Below, in pieces: positions 27,788-36,927 of a DNA stretch of 64,000 bases. Origin of the DNA: Rikenellaceae bacterium (GTDB lineage: Bacteria > Bacteroidota > Bacteroidia > Bacteroidales > UBA932). The stretch is taken from positions 155,186 through 219,185 of the forward strand of contig DPKJ01000012.1 of assembly GCA_003542575.1 (NCBI GenBank), read 5' to 3'. Every line of letters starts with the position of its first letter. The first letter of the stretch is position 1. The notes below the pieces were generated by a model that was not told the DNA's origin, searched no databases, and saw only the letters and a program-made list of their open reading frames with translations. The translations under genes and the position numbers were made by a program.

Positions 27788-29293
27788 ATGAATAAGAAAA
27801 TTATCCTTCTCTCTTTTCTCTTGTTATTTGTGTTTGCATCAACGGCACAAAACCTACCGAAAAGAGAGTTCAGAGGTGCCTGGATTCACACTGTCGGCAA
27901 CCAGCAGTTTAAAACCATGCATACCGACTCTGTGAAAGAGATGTTCAGGAAGACCCTTGACATCTTTGAAAGAGCGGGTGTAAATGCTGTTATTTTTCAG
28001 GTAAGACCTCAGGCTGATGCCTTCTACATCTCCGATTTGGAGCCATGGAGTCGTTTTATTGCCGGAGAACAGGGTAAAGCACCTGATCCTCTCTGGGATC
28101 CCCTTCAGTTTATGATTGAAGAGTCACACAAAAGAGGAATGGAACTTCATGCCTGGTGCAATCCATACCGTGTAACCTCAAATGATAGAGAGCAGCTTCA
28201 TCCGGATCATCTCTATTTTAAAAAACCGGAAATTTTTAAACGTTATGGTTCTCAGCTCTATTTTGACCCGGGTGAGCCGGAATCTGTAGCACATACAGTA
28301 AAGGTTATTGCTGACATGGTTAGCAGGTATGATCTTGATGCCGTTCATTTTGACGACTATTTTTACCCCTACCCCATTGCATTTGAAGAATTTCATGATG
28401 ATGCATCTTTCGTTAAGTATGCAGCTTCCCAGGGATTTGAATACTGGCAAAAGGGTGATTGGCGCAGAAATAATGTAACAACCCTGATTAAAGCTTTGAA
28501 TGATACCATTAAATCTCTCAAACCGTGGGTAAGGTTTGGTATAAGTCCTTTTGGTATTCACAGAAATCTAAAGGATACACCTGATGGCAGCGGAAGTAAT
28601 ACCAACGGTCTGTCCAATTACGATCAACTCTTTGCAGATGTTCCGCTCTGGGTGAAAAATGGATGGATTGACTATAATGTACCTCAAATATATTGGAAAA
28701 TTGGCCATCCTGCTGCAGATTACAAGACCTTAATTGAGTGGTGGAATAAATCAAATTATGGAGACCATCTTTACATCGGACAAAATATTAGCACCTTTAC
28801 TGAGCCCGATGTTGATAATCCAAACAAAACACAATTTGAGGCTAAAATGAAGCTCGTAAGAGAACTTCCCAATGTTCACGGTAATGTTTGGTGGTCTGGA
28901 TGGAGACTCAGCCAAAACCCTGATGGTTTTGCAGATTCTCTGGCATTAAAATACCAGGCTGTTCCGGCACTTATTCCTGCATATACCAGGCTCGACACAA
29001 TCGGTCCCGGTGCAGTTTCAAAAATTTCATTCAAAAGGGGTAACCTTACTTGGCAAGGACCGGTTTCGGAAGATCCGATGCAGCAAGCCAGATTTTATGC
29101 AGTATATAAATTCCCTGAGGGTGTTAAAACGGATATAACTGACAGCAAGTACCTTGTAAAAATTGTCTCAAAACCTGAACTTAGTATTGAAAAAAGTGAG
29201 GGAATAAATCAGAAATACAGCATTATTGTAACCGCTATAGACAGGTGCTGGAATGAAAGCACACCATCAAAACCCCTGAAGATAAAGTACTAA
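27788..29293 (+). CDS. GHL10 (DUF187) family glycoside hydrolase-like protein, exported
   Basis: An exported protein of the glycosyl hydrolase-like 10 family (YngK type). Signal peptide at residues 1-19 (ending FASTAQ), then the TIM-barrel-like domain: REFRGAWIHTVGN, NAVIFQVRPQADAFY, ELHAWCNPYRV, DAVHFDDYFYPYP, FGISPFGIHRN and DYNVPQIYW are family landmarks. The last ~95 residues (from about 405) look like a beta-sandwich fibronectin-like module. A role in cell-surface or peptidoglycan glycan cleavage is inferred from the family; no substrate can be read. Confidence 0.88.
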   Translation: MNKKIILLSFLLLFVFASTAQNLPKREFRGAWIHTVGNQQFKTMHTDSVKEMFRKTLDIFERAGVNAVIFQVRPQADAFYISDLEPWSRFIAGEQGKAPDPLWDPLQFMIEESHKRGMELHAWCNPYRVTSNDREQLHPDHLYFKKPEIFKRYGSQLYFDPGEPESVAHTVKVIADMVSRYDLDAVHFDDYFYPYPIAFEEFHDDASFVKYAASQGFEYWQKGDWRRNNVTTLIKALNDTIKSLKPWVRFGISPFGIHRNLKDTPDGSGSNTNGLSNYDQLFADVPLWVKNGWIDYNVPQIYWKIGHPAADYKTLIEWWNKSNYGDHLYIGQNISTFTEPDVDNPNKTQFEAKMKLVRELPNVHGNVWWSGWRLSQNPDGFADSLALKYQAVPALIPAYTRLDTIGPGAVSKISFKRGNLTWQGPVSEDPMQQARFYAVYKFPEGVKTDITDSKYLVKIVSKPELSIEKSEGINQKYSIIVTAIDRCWNESTPSKPLKIKY

Positions 29294-29294
29294 A

Positions 29295-30497
29295 ATGAAA
29301 AAAGTTCTCTCGTTCTCACTGTTTTTGATTATTGGTCTTGTTCTTTCTCAAATACTTCCGGATGTGATGGGTGATACTTTTCATTCATTCAAGGAGGTAG
29401 CAAACATTCTCCTCTATGTTACTCTTGCATATATTATGATTAATGTAGGGAGGGAGTTTGAACTTGATAAGACCAGGTGGAAATCCTATGTAGACGACTA
29501 TTTTATTGCAATGGCCACTGCTGCTTTACCCTGGATATTTGTGGCTTGCTATTATGTCTTTATTCTTTTACCCGTTGAGCACAACACCAGTTGGGAAACC
29601 TGGAAGGAGAGTCTCCTTTTAAGCAGGTTTGCGGCACCTACATCTGCAGGTATTCTATTTGCAATGCTGGCTGCTATAGGTTTAAGCACCAGTTGGGTTT
29701 ACAAAAAAATTCAGATACTTGCCATATTCGATGACCTGGATACTATTCTGCTTATGATTCCGTTGCAGATAATTATGATTGGTATGAGATGGCAAATGAT
29801 AGCAGTAGTGTTGTCGGTTGTATTTATGATTTACCTTGGGTGGAGATATCTGGGGCGGTTTAATATCCGACAAAACTGGCAGTACATTTTGCTGTACTCT
29901 ATAATTGTTGTAACCGTAACCCATTCTATTTACTTCATTACCTCTACCCTCTTTGTTGACGATGAAGGTATTCACATTGAGGTTCTGCTTCCCGCATTTG
30001 TTCTTGGAATGTTAATGAGACACGTTCACATAGACAACAAATCAGAAAGAGCTGTCACGACAGGAATATCACTGATCTTTATGCTTTTGGTTGGTATGAG
30101 CATGCCCCATTTTCTTGGGTCATCACTTCTTACCGATGCTGCAATAGACAGTGGTTCTGTTTTAGGAAATCAGCCTATGTTACCGGCCGGAACTATTGCT
30201 CTCCATGTTTTATTTGTAACTCTTCTTTCAAATCTGGGAAAACTTGTTCCACTGCTTTTCTACAGAGACAGACTGATTGAAGAGCGTCTGGCAATTTCTG
30301 TCGGGATGTTTACAAGAGGTGAAGTAGGTGCCGGCATTATCTTCATTGCTCTGGGATACAATATTGGAGGACCGGCCCTTGTAATTTCTGTTCTCACATT
30401 AGTGTTAAACTTAATTTTAACCGGTATATTTGTAGTTTGGGTTAAGAAGCTGGCAATTCGGGCAGCTTTAAAATCTGACAAACCGTTAACGATATAA
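29295..30497 (+). CDS. Cation:proton antiporter (CPA family)
   Basis: A polytopic inner-membrane transporter of about 400 residues with 11-12 hydrophobic segments. Family-like features are MINVGREFELDKTRW, SAPTSAGILFAM-type text (here RFAAPTSAG), FDDLDTILLMIPL with an acidic pair inside a membrane segment, and GMFTRGEVGAGIIF near the end. These resemble CPA2-type sodium/proton exchangers. The cation is not certain. It starts one base after the GHL10 gene, so they are probably co-transcribed. Confidence 0.85.
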   Translation: MKKVLSFSLFLIIGLVLSQILPDVMGDTFHSFKEVANILLYVTLAYIMINVGREFELDKTRWKSYVDDYFIAMATAALPWIFVACYYVFILLPVEHNTSWETWKESLLLSRFAAPTSAGILFAMLAAIGLSTSWVYKKIQILAIFDDLDTILLMIPLQIIMIGMRWQMIAVVLSVVFMIYLGWRYLGRFNIRQNWQYILLYSIIVVTVTHSIYFITSTLFVDDEGIHIEVLLPAFVLGMLMRHVHIDNKSERAVTTGISLIFMLLVGMSMPHFLGSSLLTDAAIDSGSVLGNQPMLPAGTIALHVLFVTLLSNLGKLVPLLFYRDRLIEERLAISVGMFTRGEVGAGIIFIALGYNIGGPALVISVLTLVLNLILTGIFVVWVKKLAIRAALKSDKPLTI

Positions 30498-30513
30498 TTT
30501 TCAAATTTTTAAT

Positions 30514-31908
30514 ATGGAAAGCCATACAAGAGTAAAAGTTTCTGAACTTCTTAAGAGGGAGCCCGGAGCCGAAGTTTTGGCAAAGGGATGGGTTAGAACA
30601 AAAAGAGGAAATAAAAACATCAGTTTTGTTGCACTTAACGACGGGTCTACTGTCAAAAATATTCAGATAGTATTTGATATGAACTCTTTCAGTGAAGAGA
30701 GTCTTAAAGAGGTATCAACCGGCGCTTGCATTGCTGTTAAAGGAGAACTTACCGCATCGTTGGGAAGTGGTCAAAGTGTAGAGATTCAGGCAAAAGAAGT
30801 TACTGTTTTAGGCCCGGCAGACCCCGATACCTATCCATTGCAAAAGAAGGGTCACAGTATGGAGTTTCTTAGAGAGATTGGTCACCTGAGACCCAGGACA
30901 AATACCTTTGGTTGCGTTTTCAGAATAAGGCATGCAATGTCATTCGCGATTCATAAGTTTTTCAATGATAAAGGCTTTTTTAACCTTCACACACCCATAA
31001 TAACAGCTTCTGATGCCGAGGGTGCTGGAGCAATGTTTCAGGTAACAACTCTTGATATGACAAATCCTCCCAAAAAAGAGGATGGAACAATTGATTACTC
31101 TCAGGATTTCTTTGGGAAATCAGCAAACCTGACTGTAAGCGGCCAGCTTGAAGGAGAACTTGGAGCACTGGCGATGGGGGAAATTTACACCTTCGGACCA
31201 ACATTCCGCGCAGAGAACTCAAACACTCCAAGGCACCTTTCTGAATTTTGGATGATAGAGCCGGAGATGGCATTTTACGACATCAAAGATAACATGGATC
31301 TTGCCGAAGAATTCATTAAATATCTTGTAAAATACGCACTTGAAAACTGCATGGATGATCTTCAGTTTTTGAATGACATGTTTGACAAGGAGCTTATTGA
31401 AAGACTCAGAAGTGTTGTAAACACAGAGTTTGTACGTTTGCCATATACACAGGGGGTTGAGATACTTATGAATTCAGGTCAGAAATTTGAATACCCTGTA
31501 TCATGGGGAACAGATCTTCAAAGTGAGCATGAGAGGTATCTTGTCGAAAAGCACTTTATGAAACCGGTGATCCTTACAGATTATCCAAAAGATATTAAAG
31601 CCTTTTACATGAAGCAGAATGATGATGGCAAAACCGTCAGGGCAATGGATATTCTCTTCCCGAAAATTGGTGAAATAATCGGAGGCTCTCAAAGAGAGGA
31701 GTCATTGGAAAAACTGGAAAGCAGAATTGACGAACTAAAAATGGACAGAGAGACACTTTGGTGGTATATCGAGACCCGAAAATATGGTTCGGCTCCTCAC
31801 TCAGGCTTTGGGCTTGGTTTTGAAAGGTTACTACTCTTTGTTACCGGTATGGCCAACATACGGGATGTTATTCCATTTCCGAGAGCTCCCAAAAACGCTG
31901 AATTTTAA
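30514..31908 (+). CDS. asnS: Asparaginyl-tRNA synthetase
   Basis: Class IIb synthetase charging tRNA-Asn. The N-terminal OB-fold anticodon domain (about 15-105, VLAKGWVRTKRGNKNISFVALNDGS) is followed by the catalytic core with motif 2 FGPTFRAENSNTPRHLSEFWMIEPE and motif 3 GFGLGFERLLLFVTG. The end VIPFPRAP is shared by AsnRS and AspRS; the AENSNTPRHLSEFWMIEPE segment favours AsnRS. Normal length of 464. Confidence 0.95.
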   Translation: MESHTRVKVSELLKREPGAEVLAKGWVRTKRGNKNISFVALNDGSTVKNIQIVFDMNSFSEESLKEVSTGACIAVKGELTASLGSGQSVEIQAKEVTVLGPADPDTYPLQKKGHSMEFLREIGHLRPRTNTFGCVFRIRHAMSFAIHKFFNDKGFFNLHTPIITASDAEGAGAMFQVTTLDMTNPPKKEDGTIDYSQDFFGKSANLTVSGQLEGELGALAMGEIYTFGPTFRAENSNTPRHLSEFWMIEPEMAFYDIKDNMDLAEEFIKYLVKYALENCMDDLQFLNDMFDKELIERLRSVVNTEFVRLPYTQGVEILMNSGQKFEYPVSWGTDLQSEHERYLVEKHFMKPVILTDYPKDIKAFYMKQNDDGKTVRAMDILFPKIGEIIGGSQREESLEKLESRIDELKMDRETLWWYIETRKYGSAPHSGFGLGFERLLLFVTGMANIRDVIPFPRAPKNAEF

Positions 31909-31919
31909 AAATCATACAT

Positions 31920-32537
31920 ATGCTCGTAATTGGTATCGCAGGGGGAACCGGGTCAGGAAAAACAACTGTAGTCAGAGAAATTGTGAATATTCTCGGAGAT
32001 AAAGAGGTTGTGGTAATACCACAGGACTCATATTATAAAGACAACAGTCACCTGCCATTGGAAGAGCGGCTCGAACTGAACTTTGACCATCCTGATTCTG
32101 TTGATTTTAAACTTTTGGTGAAACATGTTAAGGAACTTAAGGCGGGAAGGCCGATTAATCAGCCTATATACTCCTACCTTACATGTTCCAGATCTGAAAC
32201 GGAGACTATCCCTGTTAATCCTACACAAGTTATTATTATTGAAGGTATTTTGATCTTTACCTGCCCTGATTTAAGAAAATGTATGGACATTATGGTCTTT
32301 GTTGATGCCGATGCCGATGACAGACTTGGCAGGGTTATTACAAGAGATAACATAGAAAGGGGGAGAACTATAGAGAAGGTACTTGAGAGATATGACAAAA
32401 CAGTGAAACCTATGCACCTTCAGTTTATTGAGCCAAGTAAACGCTATGCAGATATAATTATTCCCCAGGGTGGACACAATCTTGTTGCAATTGGTATCCT
32501 TCTTGCAACTATTGAAAAGTCACTTCACAAACAGTAA
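31920..32537 (+). CDS. udk: Uridine kinase
   Basis: Phosphorylates uridine and cytidine in pyrimidine salvage. The P-loop GIAGGTGSGKTTVV is at residues 5-18; QDSYYKDNSHLPLEER, NFDHPDSVDF and the substrate segment YDKTVKPMHLQFIEPSKRYADIIIPQGG are diagnostic. The 205-residue length is normal. Its stop shares one base with the next gene start (TAATG), indicating coupled translation. Confidence 0.95.
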   Translation: MLVIGIAGGTGSGKTTVVREIVNILGDKEVVVIPQDSYYKDNSHLPLEERLELNFDHPDSVDFKLLVKHVKELKAGRPINQPIYSYLTCSRSETETIPVNPTQVIIIEGILIFTCPDLRKCMDIMVFVDADADDRLGRVITRDNIERGRTIEKVLERYDKTVKPMHLQFIEPSKRYADIIIPQGGHNLVAIGILLATIEKSLHKQ

Positions 32538-33244
32538 TGTTTAAAAGAGATAACAATGCGGGTTTATATCTTACGGTAGCATTTCATTTATTGCTGCTTA
32601 TTATTCTGCTTGCCTCCCGGATTACATATCTTCTAAAGGAAGAGACCTCATTTATTCTCGACTTTACCAAAGAGGAACTGATGGAGGAGATCGCCCGCAG
32701 AGAACAGCTGAAAGAGGATGTCAGTAAAGAGCTTGATGACCTGATAGCAGGCAGACCTGCTGTAAGAAATGTTGTAGTTGATGCAACTACAAGAAGGGAG
32801 GCATTGAGAGACGACCGCTTTCGCGACCCCGCTCAGGTATATAACGAAGCCCGTGTTCTGCAGGAGAAACTTAATGCAGCAAAGAGGGAAGCTGAGGCTA
32901 ACATGGGAAACGACAACATTCCCGATCCGGTTAAGCAGGAGACAACCAAAACTGAAGCGTATAAAGGTCCATCTGTAATATCATATACTCTTGAAGGAAG
33001 AAAGGCAATGAGTTTGCCAATTCCGGTATATAAGTGTGTTGGTGGAGGAGATGTTAATGTTACAATTGTTGTAAACAGAAGAGGATATGTGATTGCAGCA
33101 GTAGTAAAGCCAGACCTATCGTCTCCAGATAAATGCCTTCAGGAATACGCAATAAGGGCGGCAAAATCATCCAGATTTACCGCCTCTACTACAGCTCCTG
33201 AAAGACAGACAGGAGAGATTGTTTACCGATTTATTGCCCAATAG
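32537..33244 (+). CDS. TonB-like C-terminal domain protein
   Basis: A 235-residue bitopic membrane protein: one helix (about residues 11-31), an acidic/basic helical stretch (about 40-135), then a beta-rich C-terminal domain (about 155-235) ending in RAAKSSRFTASTTAPERQTGEIVYRF. That ending resembles the TonB C-terminal fold (variable-G-x-I-V-Y-F). The usual Pro-rich spacer is missing. It could energise outer-membrane receptors, powered by the ExbBD locus 6-8 kb upstream; this is inference. The last 14 bases overlap the convergent protease gene. Confidence 0.75.
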   Translation: MFKRDNNAGLYLTVAFHLLLLIILLASRITYLLKEETSFILDFTKEELMEEIARREQLKEDVSKELDDLIAGRPAVRNVVVDATTRREALRDDRFRDPAQVYNEARVLQEKLNAAKREAEANMGNDNIPDPVKQETTKTEAYKGPSVISYTLEGRKAMSLPIPVYKCVGGGDVNVTIVVNRRGYVIAAVVKPDLSSPDKCLQEYAIRAAKSSRFTASTTAPERQTGEIVYRFIAQ

Positions 33245-34820
33245 CAGCCAGAACCATATTGTCCAGCTCAAGTAATATCGGATAAAAGGCATTGTCATCC
33301 AAAGGGGTATAACGTCCGATAAATGCTTTTATATGATTATTAATCAGCTCTTTGCTCTCTTCCCATTCTCCTTTGCGTGGAACAATCCCATTGCTCTTTG
33401 CAAAGCTTAAAAACCTCTGCTCAAAATCTATCTCTGAGAAAAACTTATTAAGCTCGCTCATGCTTTTTATTTTATTTAAAGCTTGTCTGTATTCATCGGC
33501 CATTCTGGCACTGAACCTGAAAGTCATACCCATATTTGATACTGTCACAAAGAATGGGTTTATTCCTGATGTGTCAACAGGAACAAATAGATCGGGAGTT
33601 ATCCCTCCTCCTCCGTAAACAATCTTTCCTTTAGGTGTTGTGTAAACCAGAGTGTCATTTTTTCTTATGCTGTCTGCACTCATCATCTCTCCATGGCGAT
33701 ACCTTTCAAGGATATCTTCCCTGTAGTTTTTATCATATGGCTTTTGGATTGACCTTCCTGTGGGTGTGTAAAATCTTGCAACGGTAAGTCTTATTCCGGA
33801 ATTATCTGAAAAGTAGATTGGCTCCTGTACCAGACCTTTCCCAAATGACCTTCTTCCTACAATTACGCCTCTGTCATTATCCTGAATTGCTCCTGCAAAA
33901 ATTTCACTTGACGATGCTGATCCTTCATCAATTATCACCTTTAAGGAGAGATCCCGGCATTTACCAGTATTATCTGCATGAAAATCTTGCCTTGGCCGGT
34001 GGGTCCCCTTCATATAAACAATAAGCTCTCCTTTATTAAGAAACTCATTTGAAAGCAGTAGTGCCTGATCGAGATAGCCTCCGGAGTTTCCGCGAAGATC
34101 AAAAACCAATGACTTCATTCCCTCTTTTCTGAGTTTTAATATGGACTCCATAAACTCTTTGTGGCTTGTCCTTGTAAATTTTGAAAGCTTAATATAACCC
34201 AAAGTGTCGTTGATCATATATGCTACATCTACACTCTTGACAGGTATCTTATCTCTTTTAATATCAAAGGAAACAAGTTCTTTAACACCATATCGCTTTA
34301 CATCAACCTTAACCATAGAACCCGATTTTCCTCTGAGCCTGCTTACAAGCGAGTCCTGGTTCATTTTTACCCCAGCTACAACCTCTCCGTTTACCTTTAC
34401 AAGTCTGTCTCCTGATAAAATGCCAGCTCTCTCGGATGGGCCTCCCGGAATTACATTAATTACAACAGCTGAATCGTTGGGAACATTAAACTGAATTCCT
34501 ATGCCGTCAAAATTTCCCTGTAACTGCTCATCAGCACTTTTAAGCTCTTCAGGGGCAAGATAAACTGAGTGAGGGTCAAGCTTTTCAAGTATATAAGGAA
34601 TTGATTGTTCTGTTATCTCCTTATAATTTACGGTGTCAACATAATTTTTATCAACCTGCGACAATACAAGCATAAGTTTATCCCACCTATTGTTGCGGAC
34701 ATTAAGTTCTCTGTCAGCAAGAAAAGCAGAGAGGTATTTATAGGATACCGCACCTAGCAAAAAGATTACTATGATAAGCAACCATGGGTTTGTTTTGAAT
34801 CTTTTAATAAATGAATCCAT
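33231..34820 (-). CDS. S41 family C-terminal processing peptidase
   Basis: A periplasmic protease with an N-terminal membrane anchor (about residues 12-30). A PDZ domain covers about 100-175 (GIGIQFNVPNDSAVVINVIPGG), and the S41 catalytic domain follows. The Ser/Lys dyad is S303 in DEGSASSSEIFAGA and K328 in RSFGKGLVQ. A further ~120-residue region after the catalytic core ends at 529. It is the last gene of the minus-strand operon, 5 bases after the dCMP deaminase gene. Confidence 0.93.
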   Translation of the reverse strand: MDSFIKRFKTNPWLLIIVIFLLGAVSYKYLSAFLADRELNVRNNRWDKLMLVLSQVDKNYVDTVNYKEITEQSIPYILEKLDPHSVYLAPEELKSADEQLQGNFDGIGIQFNVPNDSAVVINVIPGGPSERAGILSGDRLVKVNGEVVAGVKMNQDSLVSRLRGKSGSMVKVDVKRYGVKELVSFDIKRDKIPVKSVDVAYMINDTLGYIKLSKFTRTSHKEFMESILKLRKEGMKSLVFDLRGNSGGYLDQALLLSNEFLNKGELIVYMKGTHRPRQDFHADNTGKCRDLSLKVIIDEGSASSSEIFAGAIQDNDRGVIVGRRSFGKGLVQEPIYFSDNSGIRLTVARFYTPTGRSIQKPYDKNYREDILERYRHGEMMSADSIRKNDTLVYTTPKGKIVYGGGGITPDLFVPVDTSGINPFFVTVSNMGMTFRFSARMADEYRQALNKIKSMSELNKFFSEIDFEQRFLSFAKSNGIVPRKGEWEESKELINNHIKAFIGRYTPLDDNAFYPILLELDNMVLAAIGQ

Positions 34821-34825
34821 AATAG

Positions 34826-35248
34826 TTACTCCTCGCTTAAAAAAAGAACGTCCACTCCTGCCCTTACCAATAAATCTACTCCGTCAGTAATACGGTAGCT
34901 GTTTCTATATACAAGCCTCTTTATTCCCGCCTGTATAATGAGCTTCGAACACTCAAGACATGGTGCTGTGGTTACATACATTGTGGCTCCAAGGCTATTG
35001 TTGCTAGATTTAGCAACTTTTGTTATAGCATTAGCCTCAGCATGAAGAACATACTGTTTTGTTTTACCTTCTTCATCTTCGCATATATTTTCAAATCCTG
35101 CAGGTGTTCCGTTGTAACCATCAGAGATTATCATCTTATCCTTAACCAGCAAAGCTCCTACCTGCCTTCTTTTACAATAGGAGTTCTTTGACCAAATCTC
35201 GGCCATGTCAAGATAGCTTTTGTCAAATTGTAGTTGTTTATCTTCCAT
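34826..35248 (-). CDS. Deoxycytidylate (dCMP) deaminase family protein
   Basis: Zinc-dependent deaminase of the dCMP deaminase/ComEB family, giving dUMP for thymidylate synthesis. The zinc ligands are in VLHAEANAITK and TAPCLECSKL. I place the start at ATG 35248 (140 residues, MEDKQLQFDKSYLDMAEIWS), one base after the ligase gene ends; the longer open frame to 35308 would run into that gene. Normal length for the family. Confidence 0.93.
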   Translation of the reverse strand: MEDKQLQFDKSYLDMAEIWSKNSYCKRRQVGALLVKDKMIISDGYNGTPAGFENICEDEEGKTKQYVLHAEANAITKVAKSSNNSLGATMYVTTAPCLECSKLIIQAGIKRLVYRNSYRITDGVDLLVRAGVDVLFLSEE

Positions 35249-35249
35249 A

Positions 35250-36911
35250 TTATATTTCAGTGGGTTGATATAAAAATCGTTTAATGCTTCTCTTTGGTGT
35301 TTTTTCAAACTCCTCAGGGAATATCTTAATGCTTTGAATCTTACAGTAGTTTGGCAACTCTTCGTTTGCGCTGTATCTGAGTTCCTCTATCTTTTTCTCC
35401 AATTGAGACTCCGTTAACCCGTCTGCCTCAGCCTGTTCAAAATCAGGATAGATTAATGCAGTAAGAGCGCCTTTGTCTTCAATAACCAAAGATTCAACAA
35501 CGTATGGCAAATTATTTATAATACTTTCAATCTCCTCGGGATAGATATTCTGTCCCGATGGGCCAAGAATCATACTTTTTGAACGACCTCTTATGTACAG
35601 GTACCCATCGCTGTCTATAACCCCCATATCTCCGGTTCTGAGCCAGCCATCCTTCTGCATTACAGCATCTGTTGCGTCAGGATTCTTGTAGTATCCCAAC
35701 ATCACATTATCTCCTTTGCACAGAATTTCTCCGGGAATTTTCTCCGGATCAGAAGAGTCAATTTTTATCTTCATCCCCGGAGCAGCCTTGCCGCAAGAGT
35801 AAAGTCTTGTGTTATTCCATGGAGCATAAGTAATAATTGGAGCACATTCGGTCATCCCGTAACCAACTGTAAAGGGAAAGCCGATTTTAGTAAAAAAGGC
35901 CTCGGCCTCCTTATTAAAAGCAGCTCCTCCAATAATCACCTCATAAAATCTGCCTCCAAATGTTTTAACAAGCTCAGCTTTTATTTTCTTTTGGATCTTC
36001 TGATCAATAACAGGTAGCCTGAGAAGAACTCTAATTGAGGTCTTGTTTAGTATCGGTTGGAGTTTTTTCTTATAAATCTTTTCAATTATCAGAGGAACAG
36101 ATACTACTATGTCTGGTTTGATCTCAGCAAAAGCATCCATAATAATTTTGGGGCTTGGAATTCGGGTCAGGAAATGGACGTGTGCACCTACAGTCATCTC
36201 AAAGAGAAACTCAAACATCATCCCGTACATATGGGCTGTAGGTAGCATCGCAACTACATTTGATGTGTTATTGAGGTGTGGCTGAACAAGTTTTGCAAAA
36301 TCAACATTTGATCTGAGTGCTCTGTAAGGAATCATTACTCCTTTTGAAAACCCGGTTGTACCTGATGTGTAGTTTATCATCGATAGCTCTTCCGGAGAGT
36401 CCTCATGATATTTAATATGTTGTTGCCTGAAATTTTTTGGATATTTTTTCCCGAACATTTCATTTAAATGCTCCCTGGTATCAACAATTTTTTGATCTTT
36501 TGCAAACAACACAGAAAAATCATTCATCATGATTACCGCCTGAAGATTTGGCATCTCTGTCTCATTAAGTTGTTCCCACATTGCATCACCGGCAAACAGA
36601 ATAAGAGATTCGGAGTGGTTTACAATATGATGGATATTGCCCGGTTTAAACTCATGAAGTATAGGAACTGCAACAGCTCCATATGTGAGAGCAGAGAGAA
36701 ACACTACTCCCCAGTTTGCTTGATTTTTTGAGCAAAGCGCAATTTTATCACCTTTTTTAACACCACAAGTCTCATATACTATATGAAGCTTCTCAATTCT
36801 GCGTGCCACATCTTTATAATTCAATGTAATGCCTTTATAATCAGAAAGCGCAGGGTAATCCCAGTTTTCTTTGAGGCTATTTTGCAACAGCAGATTAAAT
36901 GACTCTCTCAT
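35250..36911 (-). CDS. AMP-binding long-chain acyl-CoA synthetase-like ligase
   Basis: An ANL-superfamily adenylate-forming enzyme that activates a carboxylic acid, most likely a fatty acid, with ATP. The phosphate-binding loop MINYTSGTTGFSKGVMIP, the segment VGYGMTECAPI, LRTGDMGVIDSDGYLYIRGRSK and the C-terminal lysine region KTPKRSIKRFLY are visible. I use ATG 36911 (553 residues, MRESFNLLLQNSL), 16 bases after the exporter gene; the longer frame to 36980 overlaps that gene. The substrate is inferred from family only. Confidence 0.9.
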   Translation of the reverse strand: MRESFNLLLQNSLKENWDYPALSDYKGITLNYKDVARRIEKLHIVYETCGVKKGDKIALCSKNQANWGVVFLSALTYGAVAVPILHEFKPGNIHHIVNHSESLILFAGDAMWEQLNETEMPNLQAVIMMNDFSVLFAKDQKIVDTREHLNEMFGKKYPKNFRQQHIKYHEDSPEELSMINYTSGTTGFSKGVMIPYRALRSNVDFAKLVQPHLNNTSNVVAMLPTAHMYGMMFEFLFEMTVGAHVHFLTRIPSPKIIMDAFAEIKPDIVVSVPLIIEKIYKKKLQPILNKTSIRVLLRLPVIDQKIQKKIKAELVKTFGGRFYEVIIGGAAFNKEAEAFFTKIGFPFTVGYGMTECAPIITYAPWNNTRLYSCGKAAPGMKIKIDSSDPEKIPGEILCKGDNVMLGYYKNPDATDAVMQKDGWLRTGDMGVIDSDGYLYIRGRSKSMILGPSGQNIYPEEIESIINNLPYVVESLVIEDKGALTALIYPDFEQAEADGLTESQLEKKIEELRYSANEELPNYCKIQSIKIFPEEFEKTPKRSIKRFLYQPTEI

Positions 36912-36927
36912 AATAAAACTGTAAAGT

